NCBI GenBank assembly: GCA_947254045.1
Contig: CAMYBO010000001.1
Span: 1-32,132 of the forward strand
From: an uncultured Granulicatella sp.
GTDB taxonomy: Bacteria; Bacillota; Bacilli; Lactobacillales; Aerococcaceae
Reading direction: 5' to 3'
Length of the DNA stretch: 32,132 nucleotides
How positions within the stretch are numbered: the first letter of the stretch is position 1; each line of letters opens with the position of its first letter. Of the stretch, positions 23,610 to 30,910 are shown piece after piece. The notes below the pieces were generated by a model, which was not told the origin of the DNA, ran no database searches, and was given only the letters and a program-made list of their open reading frames with translations. The translations under genes and the position numbers were made by a program.

Positions 23610-23918
23610 ATGTACGCAATCGTAAAAACTGGTGGTAAACAAGTTAAAGTTGAAGTTGGTCAAGCAATCTACGTTGAAAAATTAAACGCAGAAGCTGGCG
23701 ACAAAGTGACTTTCGAAGAAGTAGTATTTGTAGGTGGAGAAAACGTTAAAGTTGGTGCTCCATTCGTAGCAGGTGCAACTGTTGAAGGAACTGTTGAAAA
23801 ACAAGGCCGTCAAAAGAAAGTTGTAACTTTCAAATACAAACGTCGTAAAGACTCTCACCGTAAACAAGGTCACCGTCAACCTTATACAAAAGTTGTGATT
23901 AACGCAATCAACGCTTAA
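23610..23918 (+). CDS. rplU: 50S ribosomal protein L21
   Basis: 102 aa. MYAIVKTGGKQVKVEVGQAI at the N-terminus and YKRRKDSHRKQGHRQPYTKV at the C-terminus are the L21 signature; it binds 23S rRNA. TAGGAGG lies seven bases before the ATG. It is first in the conserved rplU-prp-rpmA order. Confidence 0.97.
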   Translation: MYAIVKTGGKQVKVEVGQAIYVEKLNAEAGDKVTFEEVVFVGGENVKVGAPFVAGATVEGTVEKQGRQKKVVTFKYKRRKDSHRKQGHRQPYTKVVINAINA

Positions 23919-23926
23919 TTTTGACG

Positions 23927-24259
23927 ATGATACAAGTAACGTTTCATAAAAGAGACCACGAATTAGTTTCTTTTGAAATGACAGGACATGCAGGTTTTAG
24001 CGAGCATGGAAGTGATATTGTTTGTGCAGGCGTTTCTGCATTAGCGATTACGACTGTCAATAGTATCGAGAAACTAGCAGGCTATCAACCGATTGTTGAT
24101 GTTGATGAAGTCGAAGGTGGGTATTTATATGTCGAAGTTGTACGAGATGTAACGAAAGTTCAAGCTCACACAACACAAATTTTATTAAATAGTCTATTAC
24201 TAGGGTTAGAAGGAATTCAAGAAGAATATCCTAACTATCTAACCGTTCAAGTTGATTAA
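23927..24259 (+). CDS. prp: Ribosomal-processing cysteine protease Prp
   Basis: 110 aa from ATG 23927; a TTG at 23921 is two codons upstream and also possible. The ribosome site is weak, so translation is probably coupled to rplU, eight bases away. The catalytic His lies in MTGHAGFSEHG and the catalytic Cys in SDIVCAGVSAL, the YsxB/Prp pattern known from Staphylococcus. Prp removes the N-terminal extension of L27 so that L27 can enter the ribosome. The L27 encoded next carries such an extension, which supports the role. Confidence 0.93.
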   Translation: MIQVTFHKRDHELVSFEMTGHAGFSEHGSDIVCAGVSALAITTVNSIEKLAGYQPIVDVDEVEGGYLYVEVVRDVTKVQAHTTQILLNSLLLGLEGIQEEYPNYLTVQVD

Positions 24260-24281
24260 CCTATCAAGGAGGTGCACTCTC

Positions 24282-24572
24282 ATGTTAAAAGTGAATTTAC
24301 AATTATTCGCCCACAAAAAAGGGGGCGGTTCTACATCAAACGGACGTGACTCAGAGTCTAAACGTTTAGGTGCTAAACGTGCTGATGGACAATTTGTTAC
24401 AGGTGGTTCAATTTTATTCCGCCAACGTGGAACTAAAATCCATCCAGGTCACAATGTAGGAATCGGTGGAGATGACACATTATTCGCTAAAGTTGATGGC
24501 GTAGTACGTTTCGAACGTAAAGGCCGTGACAAAAAACAAGTATCTGTTTACCCAGTAGCAGCTGCTGAATAA
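24282..24572 (+). CDS. rpmA: 50S ribosomal protein L27 (with cleavable N-terminal extension)
   Basis: 96 aa from ATG 24282 with AAGGAGGTG upstream; an in-frame TTG at 24252 overlaps prp and is not used. The N-terminus MLKVNLQLFAHKKGGGSTSN contains the Prp site, cut after LQLF to expose AHKKGGG, whose tail reaches the peptidyl-transferase centre. The rest (GQFVTGGSILFRQRGTKIHP, GIGGDDTLFAKVDGVVRFER) is standard L27. Confidence 0.97.
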   Translation: MLKVNLQLFAHKKGGGSTSNGRDSESKRLGAKRADGQFVTGGSILFRQRGTKIHPGHNVGIGGDDTLFAKVDGVVRFERKGRDKKQVSVYPVAAAE

Positions 24573-24585
24573 TATGGAATTTGCG

Positions 24586-24617
24586 GAGGCAGGACTTTGT
24601 CCTGTCTCTTATTTTTT
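24586..24617 (+). terminator. Terminator of rplU-prp-rpmA
   Basis: GAGGCAGGAC (24586-24595) / GTCCTGTCTC (24599-24608) with a TTT loop and TTATTTTTT after it. The methyltransferase gene starts 20 bases later, so some read-through is possible. Confidence 0.85.
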
Positions 24618-24636
24618 ATCTGAAAGGAGGAATTTG

Positions 24637-25644
24637 ATGGAACAGGAAAATAAAGAAATTCATAGTTTTGAAAAATTATGGGAGGCTGTTCAAGTACTCC
24701 AAAAAGCGATAGAGTATTCGTATGTAGAGGCATTAGGGGAAACATTGCAAAATATTGCTTCAGAAAATCAAGCTCAACAAGTAGAAGGACAACCAGATGC
24801 AGCAACGCTTGAACAATTAAATGCAGCTTATCAAGAACTAGCGTTACAAAACTTTTCAAAAGAACAAATTCGTCGCATGATTCAATATACTTTCTTAAAA
24901 GCTGCAAAAGAAGATGGCTTACAAACCAATCACCAAATGACCCCTGATTCAATTGGGTTATTAGTAGCCTTTATGGTGGAACGTTTAACAGAGAATAAAG
25001 GAACACTAGTACTAGCTGATTTTGCATGCGGTAGTGGGAATTTATTAAGTACCGTTCAACTTTTTTTACAAGAAAGTGGTAAAACCATTCAAACGACTGC
25101 CATTGATAATGATGAAGTATTAGTTCATTTAGCGTTGCAATCATTTGCCTTGGAAAGTTTGGATGTACGAGTGATGTTGCAAGATGGATTAAGTGATCTA
25201 TTAGTGGATCCAATTGATGTTGCATTATCCGACTTACCAGTAGGTTATTATCCAGTCGATGAACGTGCGAAAGAGTTTAAGACTCACGCAAAAGAAGGGC
25301 ATTCTTATGCACATCATTTATTAATTGAACAACATTTGAATTATTTAAAACCAGGCGGCTTTGGATTGATGATTGTACCAACGAATTTATTTGAAACAGA
25401 AGAAAGCGTGTCATTATTAGAACATTTACAAAAGGAATCGTTTGTTCAAGCAATGCTAGCTTTCCCTAAAACATTATTCAAAAACCAACAATATAGCAAG
25501 TCGTTGCTCATTTTCCAGAAAAAAGGAAAAGGCGCAAAACAAGCACGTCAAGTCTTATTAGGCGATATTCCGGATATGAAAAACATCGATAAGTTCAGAC
25601 AATTTACACAAACCTTTGAAAAATGGGCGAAAGAACTTTCGTAA
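24637..25644 (+). CDS. YtxK-like class I SAM-dependent methyltransferase
   Basis: 335 aa from ATG 24637 (GAAAGGAGG upstream); an earlier in-frame ATG runs through the terminator. A helical N-terminal part (about 1-100) is followed by an N6-adenine-type methyltransferase core: motif I VLADFACGSGNLLSTVQ at about 125-141, the AIDNDE acidic loop, and motif IV as SDLPVGYYP, a variant of (N/D)PP(Y/F). Homologues sit directly before ackA in Bacilli and, in streptococci, at the end of the comG/comY pilus operon. The substrate (DNA, RNA or protein) has not been settled for the family as far as known here. Here the upstream neighbours are ribosomal, not pilus, genes. Confidence 0.85.
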   Translation: MEQENKEIHSFEKLWEAVQVLQKAIEYSYVEALGETLQNIASENQAQQVEGQPDAATLEQLNAAYQELALQNFSKEQIRRMIQYTFLKAAKEDGLQTNHQMTPDSIGLLVAFMVERLTENKGTLVLADFACGSGNLLSTVQLFLQESGKTIQTTAIDNDEVLVHLALQSFALESLDVRVMLQDGLSDLLVDPIDVALSDLPVGYYPVDERAKEFKTHAKEGHSYAHHLLIEQHLNYLKPGGFGLMIVPTNLFETEESVSLLEHLQKESFVQAMLAFPKTLFKNQQYSKSLLIFQKKGKGAKQARQVLLGDIPDMKNIDKFRQFTQTFEKWAKELS

Positions 25645-25715
25645 GAAGTATAGAACTGAAAAGATAAAAGTAGACGTATTTTCTAGAAAAAGAAAGCAGA
25701 ACCAAGGATTTATTA

Positions 25716-25744
25716 TTTCAATCTGTACTTAGTTATGCTAAAAT
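25716..25744 (+). promoter_or_regulatory. Promoter of ackA
   Basis: Extended -10 TGCTAAAAT (TAAAAT at 25739-25744), with a weak TTTCAA -35 seventeen bases upstream. About 95 bases of leader follow. Confidence 0.55.
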
Positions 25745-25750
25745 GAATGA

Positions 25751-25810
25751 GGTGCGAGAAATACTGAAACATGAAACTTTTTTAAAGAAAGATTGTACAG
25801 TGTTTTTCAC
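25751..25810 (+). repeat. Imperfect palindrome in ackA leader, family C-like
   Basis: Begins GGTGCGAGAAATACTG and closes CAGTGTTTTTCAC; the ends pair (AATACTG with CAGTGTT). The opening GGTGCGAG matches the tandem units after proS. It may be a degenerate member or a 5' leader hairpin. Confidence 0.4.
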
Positions 25811-25845
25811 AAAAGAAGAACATTATCACACAAAGGAGACAGACC

Positions 25846-27036
25846 ATGTCAAAATCAATCGCGATTAATGCCGGAAGTTCAAGCTTGAAATTCCAATTAT
25901 TTAACATGCCTCAAGAAGAAGTTGTGGCAAAAGGATTAGTAGAACGTATTGGATTAGAAAATTCAATCTTCTCAATCAGCTACGGAGATGATCAAAAATA
26001 TGAAGTGGTAGAAGATATTCCAAACCACGAAGTAGCCGTAGAAAAATTATTAGAACAATTAGTAGCATTAAACATTATTGCTTCATTCGATGAAATTACT
26101 GGTGTTGGACACCGTGTAGTTGCTGGGGGAGAAATCTTCAAAGATTCAGCTTTAGTAGATGATACAGTAATCCAACAAGTAGAAGATTTAGCAGAATTTG
26201 CTCCATTACACAACAAAGCAGAAGCTATCGGAATGCGTGCATTCAAACATATCTTACCTGATATTACAAGTGTTGCTGTATTCGATACTTCATTCCATAC
26301 AACAATGCCTAAAAAAGCATACTTATACAGTATTCCATTAGAATACTACAAACAATTCAAAGCACGTAAATACGGAGCACACGGAACTAGCCACCGTTAT
26401 GTTTCACACCGTGCAGCTGAATTATTAGGTAAACCCATTGAAGAATTAAAAATCATTACATGTCACTTAGGAAACGGTGCTTCAATTACAGCCGTTGATG
26501 GTGGTAAATCAGTAGATACATCTATGGGATTCACTCCATTAGCAGGGGTTACAATGGGTACTCGTTCTGGAGACATTGATGCTTCATTAGTAGCATTCTT
26601 AATGAACAAATTAAACATTACAGATATCAATGAAATGGTTGATATTTTAAACAAAAAATCTGGTTTATTAGGATTATCAGGTTTATCAAGCGATATGCGT
26701 GATATTGACAATGCTTCAGCAACGAATGAAGATGCTAAAGTAGCAATGGATATTTTTGTGGATCGTGTTCAAAAATACATTGGACAATACATTGCAGTAA
26801 TGAATGGTGTAGATGCGATTGTATTTACAGCAGGTATCGGTGAAAACTCAATTAAAATCCGTGACTTAATCATCAGCGGAATTACATGGTTCGGATGTGA
26901 TATTGACAAAGAACGTAACAACACTCGTTCAGAAGCAATTATTTCATCAGACAATGCGAAAGTAACAGTATTAAATATTCCAACAAATGAAGAAGTAGAA
27001 ATCGCAAGAGACATCGAACGCTTACGTAAAAAATAA
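25846..27036 (+). CDS. ackA: Acetate kinase
   Basis: 396 aa. It converts acetyl phosphate + ADP to acetate + ATP, the ATP-yielding step of acetate fermentation. Active-site residues are visible: Asn8 in NAGSSSLKF, Arg90 in GHRVV, Asp147 in FDTSFHTTMP, His179 in YGAHGTSH, and Arg240 in GTRSGDIDASL. CHLGNGASITA and FTAGIGENS complete the ASKHA pattern. AAAGGAGA precedes the ATG. It has its own promoter and a very strong terminator, so it is monocistronic. Confidence 0.97.
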   Translation: MSKSIAINAGSSSLKFQLFNMPQEEVVAKGLVERIGLENSIFSISYGDDQKYEVVEDIPNHEVAVEKLLEQLVALNIIASFDEITGVGHRVVAGGEIFKDSALVDDTVIQQVEDLAEFAPLHNKAEAIGMRAFKHILPDITSVAVFDTSFHTTMPKKAYLYSIPLEYYKQFKARKYGAHGTSHRYVSHRAAELLGKPIEELKIITCHLGNGASITAVDGGKSVDTSMGFTPLAGVTMGTRSGDIDASLVAFLMNKLNITDINEMVDILNKKSGLLGLSGLSSDMRDIDNASATNEDAKVAMDIFVDRVQKYIGQYIAVMNGVDAIVFTAGIGENSIKIRDLIISGITWFGCDIDKERNNTRSEAIISSDNAKVTVLNIPTNEEVEIARDIERLRKK

Positions 27037-27087
27037 GATGTGAGAGCAAAGCTCGAACTCAGTTCCAATAATATGCGAGAAAAAGCG

Positions 27088-27122
27088 AAAAGAGGCTTAA
27101 CGGCAACGTTAAGCCTCTTTTT
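27088..27122. terminator. Bidirectional terminator between ackA and comK-like gene
   Basis: Perfect 15-bp stem AAAAGAGGCTTAACG / CGTTAAGCCTCTTTT closed by a stable GCAA loop, with a T run on the plus strand and Ts usable on the minus strand. Confidence 0.92.
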
Positions 27123-27154
27123 TGTAATTACCTATTCCCTACGGTCGTTCATGT

Positions 27155-27823
27155 TTATTCCTCGAAATGTTTCAAGACTTCTTTTTGAGTTTGTGTATCC
27201 AAAGGATATGGAGAGATGCGATTAATTTCTTCCAAATAAATGGGTAGAAGTAATTGATTAATCTGAGTGATGGATAGTTCTGTTGGATGAGAGGAATCAA
27301 TCGCTAGATTTTGTTTGATTTGCTTGGTGGTTTGTAAAAGAGAGTCATAAGATTTTAGAGTTGAAATGGCAGTTGCATATTGATAGGGGAAAATAATTTC
27401 TAGCGATTGATCATAATAAAGATGGATAGTGTTTCCTACTTTTTTATGATGAATGCAATGATGGTAGGCGCACCAGTGATGATGGGGAGTAGAAGTATAG
27501 ACAGGGAAGTATAGGAAGTCTCCGAAACAATAAGGAATCTTTTTATGAATTTTGGAAAAATGTTTTATGATTTTCTTGATTAGAATATAGGAAATAGGAT
27601 AATTAGCTTCTAATAAATGAAATAACTGAGTAGTCGTTTGATGAGTGATATACCATTGTCCATTCTTGGTAATAACAATGCTGTTAAAATCCGTTAGAGG
27701 AATATCGCTGATATCAAGTAATAGAACAGCATCGCTTATAAATTTCGGCAAACGATGCTGAATACAGCGATCTAACAGCTTTGGATCAAAAGGATGATTG
27801 AAATCTATAACGATGTTTGACAT
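27155..27823 (-). CDS. ComK-like competence transcription factor
   Basis: 222 aa. The best match by eye is ComK, the DNA-binding activator of competence genes in Bacillus. Residues 104-121 (LYFPVYTSTPHHHWCAYH) align with the ComK block FPTxSxxxPxCxWISxxH. They are followed by a T-I-x-L/F strand (GNTIHLYYDQSLEI) and the Y-x-S/T-hydrophobic run with LKSYDSLLQTTKQIKQNL, corresponding to ComK's YNSFENQVYRTAWL. The N-terminus carries about 40 extra residues (MSNIVIDFNHPFDPKLL). CAGGAGG lies eight bases before the ATG on the minus strand. It is divergent from a sigma factor gene, which strengthens a competence reading. The similarity is distant and unscored. Confidence 0.65.
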   Translation of the reverse strand: MSNIVIDFNHPFDPKLLDRCIQHRLPKFISDAVLLLDISDIPLTDFNSIVITKNGQWYITHQTTTQLFHLLEANYPISYILIKKIIKHFSKIHKKIPYCFGDFLYFPVYTSTPHHHWCAYHHCIHHKKVGNTIHLYYDQSLEIIFPYQYATAISTLKSYDSLLQTTKQIKQNLAIDSSHPTELSITQINQLLLPIYLEEINRISPYPLDTQTQKEVLKHFEE

Positions 27824-27982
27824 AAGAATTCCTCCTGTAAACGTTTTATTATTTCAACTATATTTTATTCCTAATTCATTAAAATTACAAGCAAAAAGTG
27901 AAAAAAGTCGCAAAAATTACAGAAAAATATCTCATTAATAAGAAATTAGGTGGAATAATATCAGTTTATCGATGAAAATGTC

Positions 27983-27995
27983 AAAAACGATTTTT
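27983..27995. promoter_or_regulatory. AAAA-N5-TTTT site (possible ComK AT-box)
   Basis: AAAA (27983-27986), ACGAT, TTTT (27992-27995) is a perfect ComK-type AT-box in the space between the divergent comK-like and sigma genes. Functional K-boxes need two such boxes at set spacing, and a second perfect one was not found. It could instead be a short AT-rich hairpin. Confidence 0.3.
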
Positions 27996-28065
27996 GCCTT
28001 TCTATACCATTTATTATACAGTTTAAGCAACAAGATCTTGTAAAAACAATAAAGGAGAGAGGAGT

Positions 28066-28623
28066 ATGGAGTATTGGGAAATGCCAGCAGATTGGAGCGA
28101 AGAATATCTTCAAACATTTGAACCAGTTTTATATTCTGTATTAAGAGGTTACCATGTGTCAAATACGAACTCAGAATATCAAGACTTACTTCAGTTAGGA
28201 AGGATTCTAATATTAGAAACATTTCAGAAATTAGGAGGAAATCCTCTGGAAGAACAACGATATATTTACGCTGCTTATATCAAACGAGGGTTTACATGGA
28301 TTTGTTTGCGAGAATTTTCAAAAGAAAATCAGCAAAAGATGCGAGAATGTAGTGATGAGCGTCTGGAGTTTATGTTAGGAAGCAACAATGATATTCAAGG
28401 GCAATTGGAGACGAGTGAAGAATTAGGCAAATTGTACACACTACTAACCCCAAGACAGAAGAAAACACTGGAGTTGTTCCTAGAACAATCAGATTCTATA
28501 AAGGAATTAGCTGAGCTTGAGGGACGCTGTAAGAGTAAATATTATCGGGACAGACAAGCGATTCAAAAGAAATATCAAGCATATATACAAGGAGGAGAGT
28601 CAAATGGTCGAAAAAATCAATGA
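28066..28623 (+). CDS. ComX/SigH-like alternative sigma factor
   Basis: 185 aa small sigma-70-type protein. Residues about 20-95 resemble region 2 (EYQDLLQLGRILILETFQKL, then YIKRGFTWICLREFSKE), which binds the -10 and core polymerase. Residues about 120-172 (LTPRQKKTLELFLEQSDSIK ... RCKSKYYRDRQAIQKKY) form the region 4 helix-turn-helix for the -35. Size and layout match streptococcal ComX (about 160 aa) and related SigH-like factors. GGAGAGAGG precedes the ATG. Its end overlaps the amidase gene by 20 bases, so the two are coupled. It would direct transcription of a small regulon, probably competence-type judging from the ComK-like neighbour. Confidence 0.75.
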   Translation: MEYWEMPADWSEEYLQTFEPVLYSVLRGYHVSNTNSEYQDLLQLGRILILETFQKLGGNPLEEQRYIYAAYIKRGFTWICLREFSKENQQKMRECSDERLEFMLGSNNDIQGQLETSEELGKLYTLLTPRQKKTLELFLEQSDSIKELAELEGRCKSKYYRDRQAIQKKYQAYIQGGESNGRKNQ

Positions 28624-29344
28624 AACATTAATGGAAAACAGTGGACGTTTAGTAGGAGTGGAATTTGTGGTGATTCATAATGATGCAGGTTCTATGACAC
28701 CAGAGCAGTATATCGAATGGCTAAGATACCGTGAAAAATCACTGGGAATTGCGCATTATTATTGTAATCGTAACACGATTGTGCGAGTAGTGGATACGTA
28801 TAATATTGCCTATCACACTGGAGATTGGTGGAGTAATACTCGATCCATTGGATATGAAGTCTGTGAAAGTATGAAAGTCTCAGACGAAGAATTTATAGAA
28901 AATGAAGACATCACTTTAATGCAAGCGACGGAAGATTTACTCTATTATGGATTACCTATTACGAAGGAAACCGTGAGACTTCATCATGAATTTGTGCCAA
29001 CTTCTTGCCCTCATAGAAGTTTAGCGTTGCATGGAGGAACAACCGAAAGTGTGAAAGAATATTTTGTCATCCGAATGAATGAATTCGCACAGTTAGGGAG
29101 CACAGTAGAAGAAATGCTTTCTGGAATTGGAAATGGGACAGAAGATAATGAGGATACGTCTAATAATGAAGAACCCACACCTGATGAAGAGAAGGCAGTA
29201 CATGAGAAAACGAATGAAGATATCGCAGATGAAGTCATTCTTGGATTGTGGGGAAATGGAGCCGAACGACAACAACGCCTGGAAGAAGAAGGCTATGATT
29301 ATGATGCCATTCAAGAAATCGTAAATAAAAAAATCAGTGAATAG
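28604..29344 (+). CDS. N-acetylmuramoyl-L-alanine amidase (amidase_2 + CW_7 domain)
   Basis: 246 aa from ATG 28604 with GGAGGAG at 28591-28597; an in-frame codon further upstream is buried in the sigma gene. Residues about 15-150 are an amidase_2/PGRP zinc domain: His25 in FVVIHNDAG, His127/128 in VRLHHEF and Cys135 in TSCPHRS are the metal ligands. It cuts the MurNAc-L-Ala bond of peptidoglycan. An acidic linker (about 175-205) leads to a C-terminal CW_7 (Cpl-7-like) wall-binding repeat, ADEVILGLWGNGAERQQRLE at 208-227 with GYDYDAIQ after it. There is no signal peptide, as in phage endolysins. It is overlapped by the sigma gene upstream and may serve in lysis during competence. Confidence 0.88.
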   Translation: MVEKINETLMENSGRLVGVEFVVIHNDAGSMTPEQYIEWLRYREKSLGIAHYYCNRNTIVRVVDTYNIAYHTGDWWSNTRSIGYEVCESMKVSDEEFIENEDITLMQATEDLLYYGLPITKETVRLHHEFVPTSCPHRSLALHGGTTESVKEYFVIRMNEFAQLGSTVEEMLSGIGNGTEDNEDTSNNEEPTPDEEKAVHEKTNEDIADEVILGLWGNGAERQQRLEEEGYDYDAIQEIVNKKISE

Positions 29345-29424
29345 GGGTAAAATTTATCTGTCTTCTTATATTTATAGTGTAGGAAGTCATGACACTACAA
29401 AAAATAAACAGGAGGAAAAAGAAA

Positions 29425-29634
29425 ATGGCAAAAGTATTTCAAAAAGCAACATTAGAAGTGTTTCATATGGACGAAGAAAGAGGAAAGGTAAAACGAATCA
29501 AAAGCTTACCAAATCTAGTTGAAACAGCCGATGAAGAAGCGGTGAAAGAAATCGGTGAAGCGTTGAAAACATTGATGAAAGATACTGTAAACTATGTAAC
29601 AGTAGTATCACATTACCGTCATACAATTGGTTAA
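29425..29634 (+). CDS. DUF1659-like small protein
   Basis: 69 aa from ATG 29425 with GGAGG nine bases upstream; an in-frame ATG at 29389 lies before the ribosome site. Features: AKVFQKATLEVFHMDEERGK, VKRIKSLPNLVETADEEAVK and a C-terminal YVTVVSHYRHTIG. The size and pairing with the next gene fit the DUF1659 family, which is often found next to DUF2922 in Firmicutes. Function unknown. No signal peptide or membrane segment. It is 80 bases after the amidase gene. Confidence 0.6.
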   Translation: MAKVFQKATLEVFHMDEERGKVKRIKSLPNLVETADEEAVKEIGEALKTLMKDTVNYVTVVSHYRHTIG

Positions 29635-29655
29635 TAAGAAAAGGAGTGAAATAAT

Positions 29656-29889
29656 ATGACAACAACAAAAGAATTAAAATTAGTCTTTAAAAAAGCAGAT
29701 GGAAAGCATAAAAACTTAGTCATTGCTAAACCGGTAGAAAACTTAGATGAAGCAACGGTCAAAGGGGCAATGCAGAAAATCGTTAATACATATGCTTTTG
29801 AAAAAGCAGGGAAGAAAGAGTTTGAAGGAGTCGTATCTGCAGCATATGTCGATCGTACCGTAACTCAAGTATTCAAAGAAGAAAAATAG
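29656..29889 (+). CDS. DUF2922-like small protein
   Basis: 77 aa, AAGGAG upstream. TKELKLVFKKADGKHKNLVI, ENLDEATVKGAMQKIVNTYA and a closing AAYVDRTVTQVF match the DUF2922 pattern: a short beta-beta-alpha-beta-type cytosolic protein of unknown function. It is 21 bases after the DUF1659-like gene and ends at a strong terminator, so the two form the end of the sigma-amidase cluster. The two proteins look alike in layout (strand, charged turn, helix, strand ending in V-x-x-x-Y-x-x-T) and may be distant relatives or partners; that is inference. Confidence 0.7.
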   Translation: MTTTKELKLVFKKADGKHKNLVIAKPVENLDEATVKGAMQKIVNTYAFEKAGKKEFEGVVSAAYVDRTVTQVFKEEK

Positions 29890-29907
29890 TTGCAAGCAAA
29901 ATTCGAG

Positions 29908-29938
29908 AAAGTCGAAGGGGAAACTCTTCGGCTTTTTT
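29908..29938 (+). terminator. Terminator after DUF2922-like gene
   Basis: AAAGTCGAAG (29908-29917) pairs with CTTCGGCTTT (29926-29935), one G-T pair, then TTT. Confidence 0.85.
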
Positions 29939-30044
29939 GTGTAATTAGGAAAATTAAAAAAATTATCATAAAAAATAGTTTTCTTCCAATTTTTTCGTAT
30001 CTATAGGTGAAGAGACAATAGTCGCCTTCAAATAACTATAGGAA

Positions 30045-30687
30045 ATGGTAAAAATGAAAGAACGAATCAAAGATGCAAGACCTATGATGGATTTAATGGC
30101 AAAGAAAATTTTTAGGAATACTGAAATCACAGCACAATTCATTAGCGATATTCTAGACTTACCTGTACACCCTGTAAAAATACTCGATGAAACTCAAATA
30201 CACAATCATCAATTCGAAAATATAAAAACCTATGTCACTAGTATTGATGTATTAGCAGCATTAAACGATGGTACACAGGTTATGATTGAAATTCAAGTAG
30301 CCTACCAATTTGATTTTATCAAACGTTTATGGTTCTATCAATGTAATCAAGTCACCAAAAATGCAGATGAACATAAAAAAGAAAGTGTCAAAACACATAG
30401 ACTCTCAGAAGAAATGTTACCTGTGTATACCATTGCCATTATGCAAAAAAGATATTTTAATGATGAGGAAATGGTTCATGTATACTGCCTCAAAGAAAGA
30501 AAAAGAAAAGAAAGATGCAATAAGTCAGGCTTGGAAAGAAGGAAAAGAAGAAGGCATTGAGCACGGTAAGAAAATGATGATTATCAGTTTGATTAAAGAT
30601 GACCTTCTCTCTAAAGAAGAAGGCGCAAAACGATGAAGTATCTCTGTCATTGAATTAGACGAGGATATGAGCAATAATCAAAAATAG
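30045..30687 (+). pseudogene. Rpn-type PD-(D/E)XK nuclease/transposase remnant
   Basis: The first part (from ATG 30045 or 30054) reads RIKDARPMMDLMAKKIFRN, then TSIDVLAALNDGTQVMIEIQ, the Asp...Glu-x-Gln core of the Rpn/PD-(D/E)XK family associated with recombination. Near 30480, after NDEEMVHVY, the frame breaks and a C-terminal piece continues one frame over as KKDAISQAWKEGKEEGIEHG, with a stop at 30634-30636 inside what should be a continuing helix (next codons ISVIELDED). An internal stretch of the gene is missing, so it is inactive. It marks former mobile DNA. Confidence 0.75.
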
Positions 30688-30740
30688 AATAAGCAAATTA
30701 AACCATTTAGGTACTAAATGACTAAAGACTACATGAAAAA

Positions 30741-30899
30741 CTAACACCTCATATGTTTAGACATAGTTTTGCAACAATGCTACTATATAAAAATGTAGAT
30801 ATCCGTTATATTCAGCAGGCTAGGACATAGTTCCATTAGTGTTACACAGATATATACCCATGTATCACATTCAAAACAAAAGAAATACTTAGTTCTTGC
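30741..30899 (+). pseudogene. Tyrosine recombinase (Xer/integrase) C-terminal remnant
   Basis: LTPHMFRHSFATMLLYKNVD, then IRYIQQ; after one extra G in the codon run near 30821 the next frame gives LGHSSISVTQIYTHVSHSKQ. This is the catalytic end of a tyrosine recombinase: Arg and His of HxxR in HMFRHSF, His in LGHSS, and Tyr in IYTHV. Only about 55 residues survive and they are frameshifted. No active gene or attachment site is evident. Confidence 0.8.
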
Positions 30900-30910
30900 A
30901 ATTCTATTTC

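Noticed and set aside
24548..24952. 134-aa minus-strand ORF
   Set aside because: Antisense to rpmA end, terminator and the methyltransferase gene; no motifs.
27040..27225. 61-aa plus-strand ORF after ackA
   Set aside because: It includes the perfect terminator hairpin and the end of the comK-like gene on the other strand.
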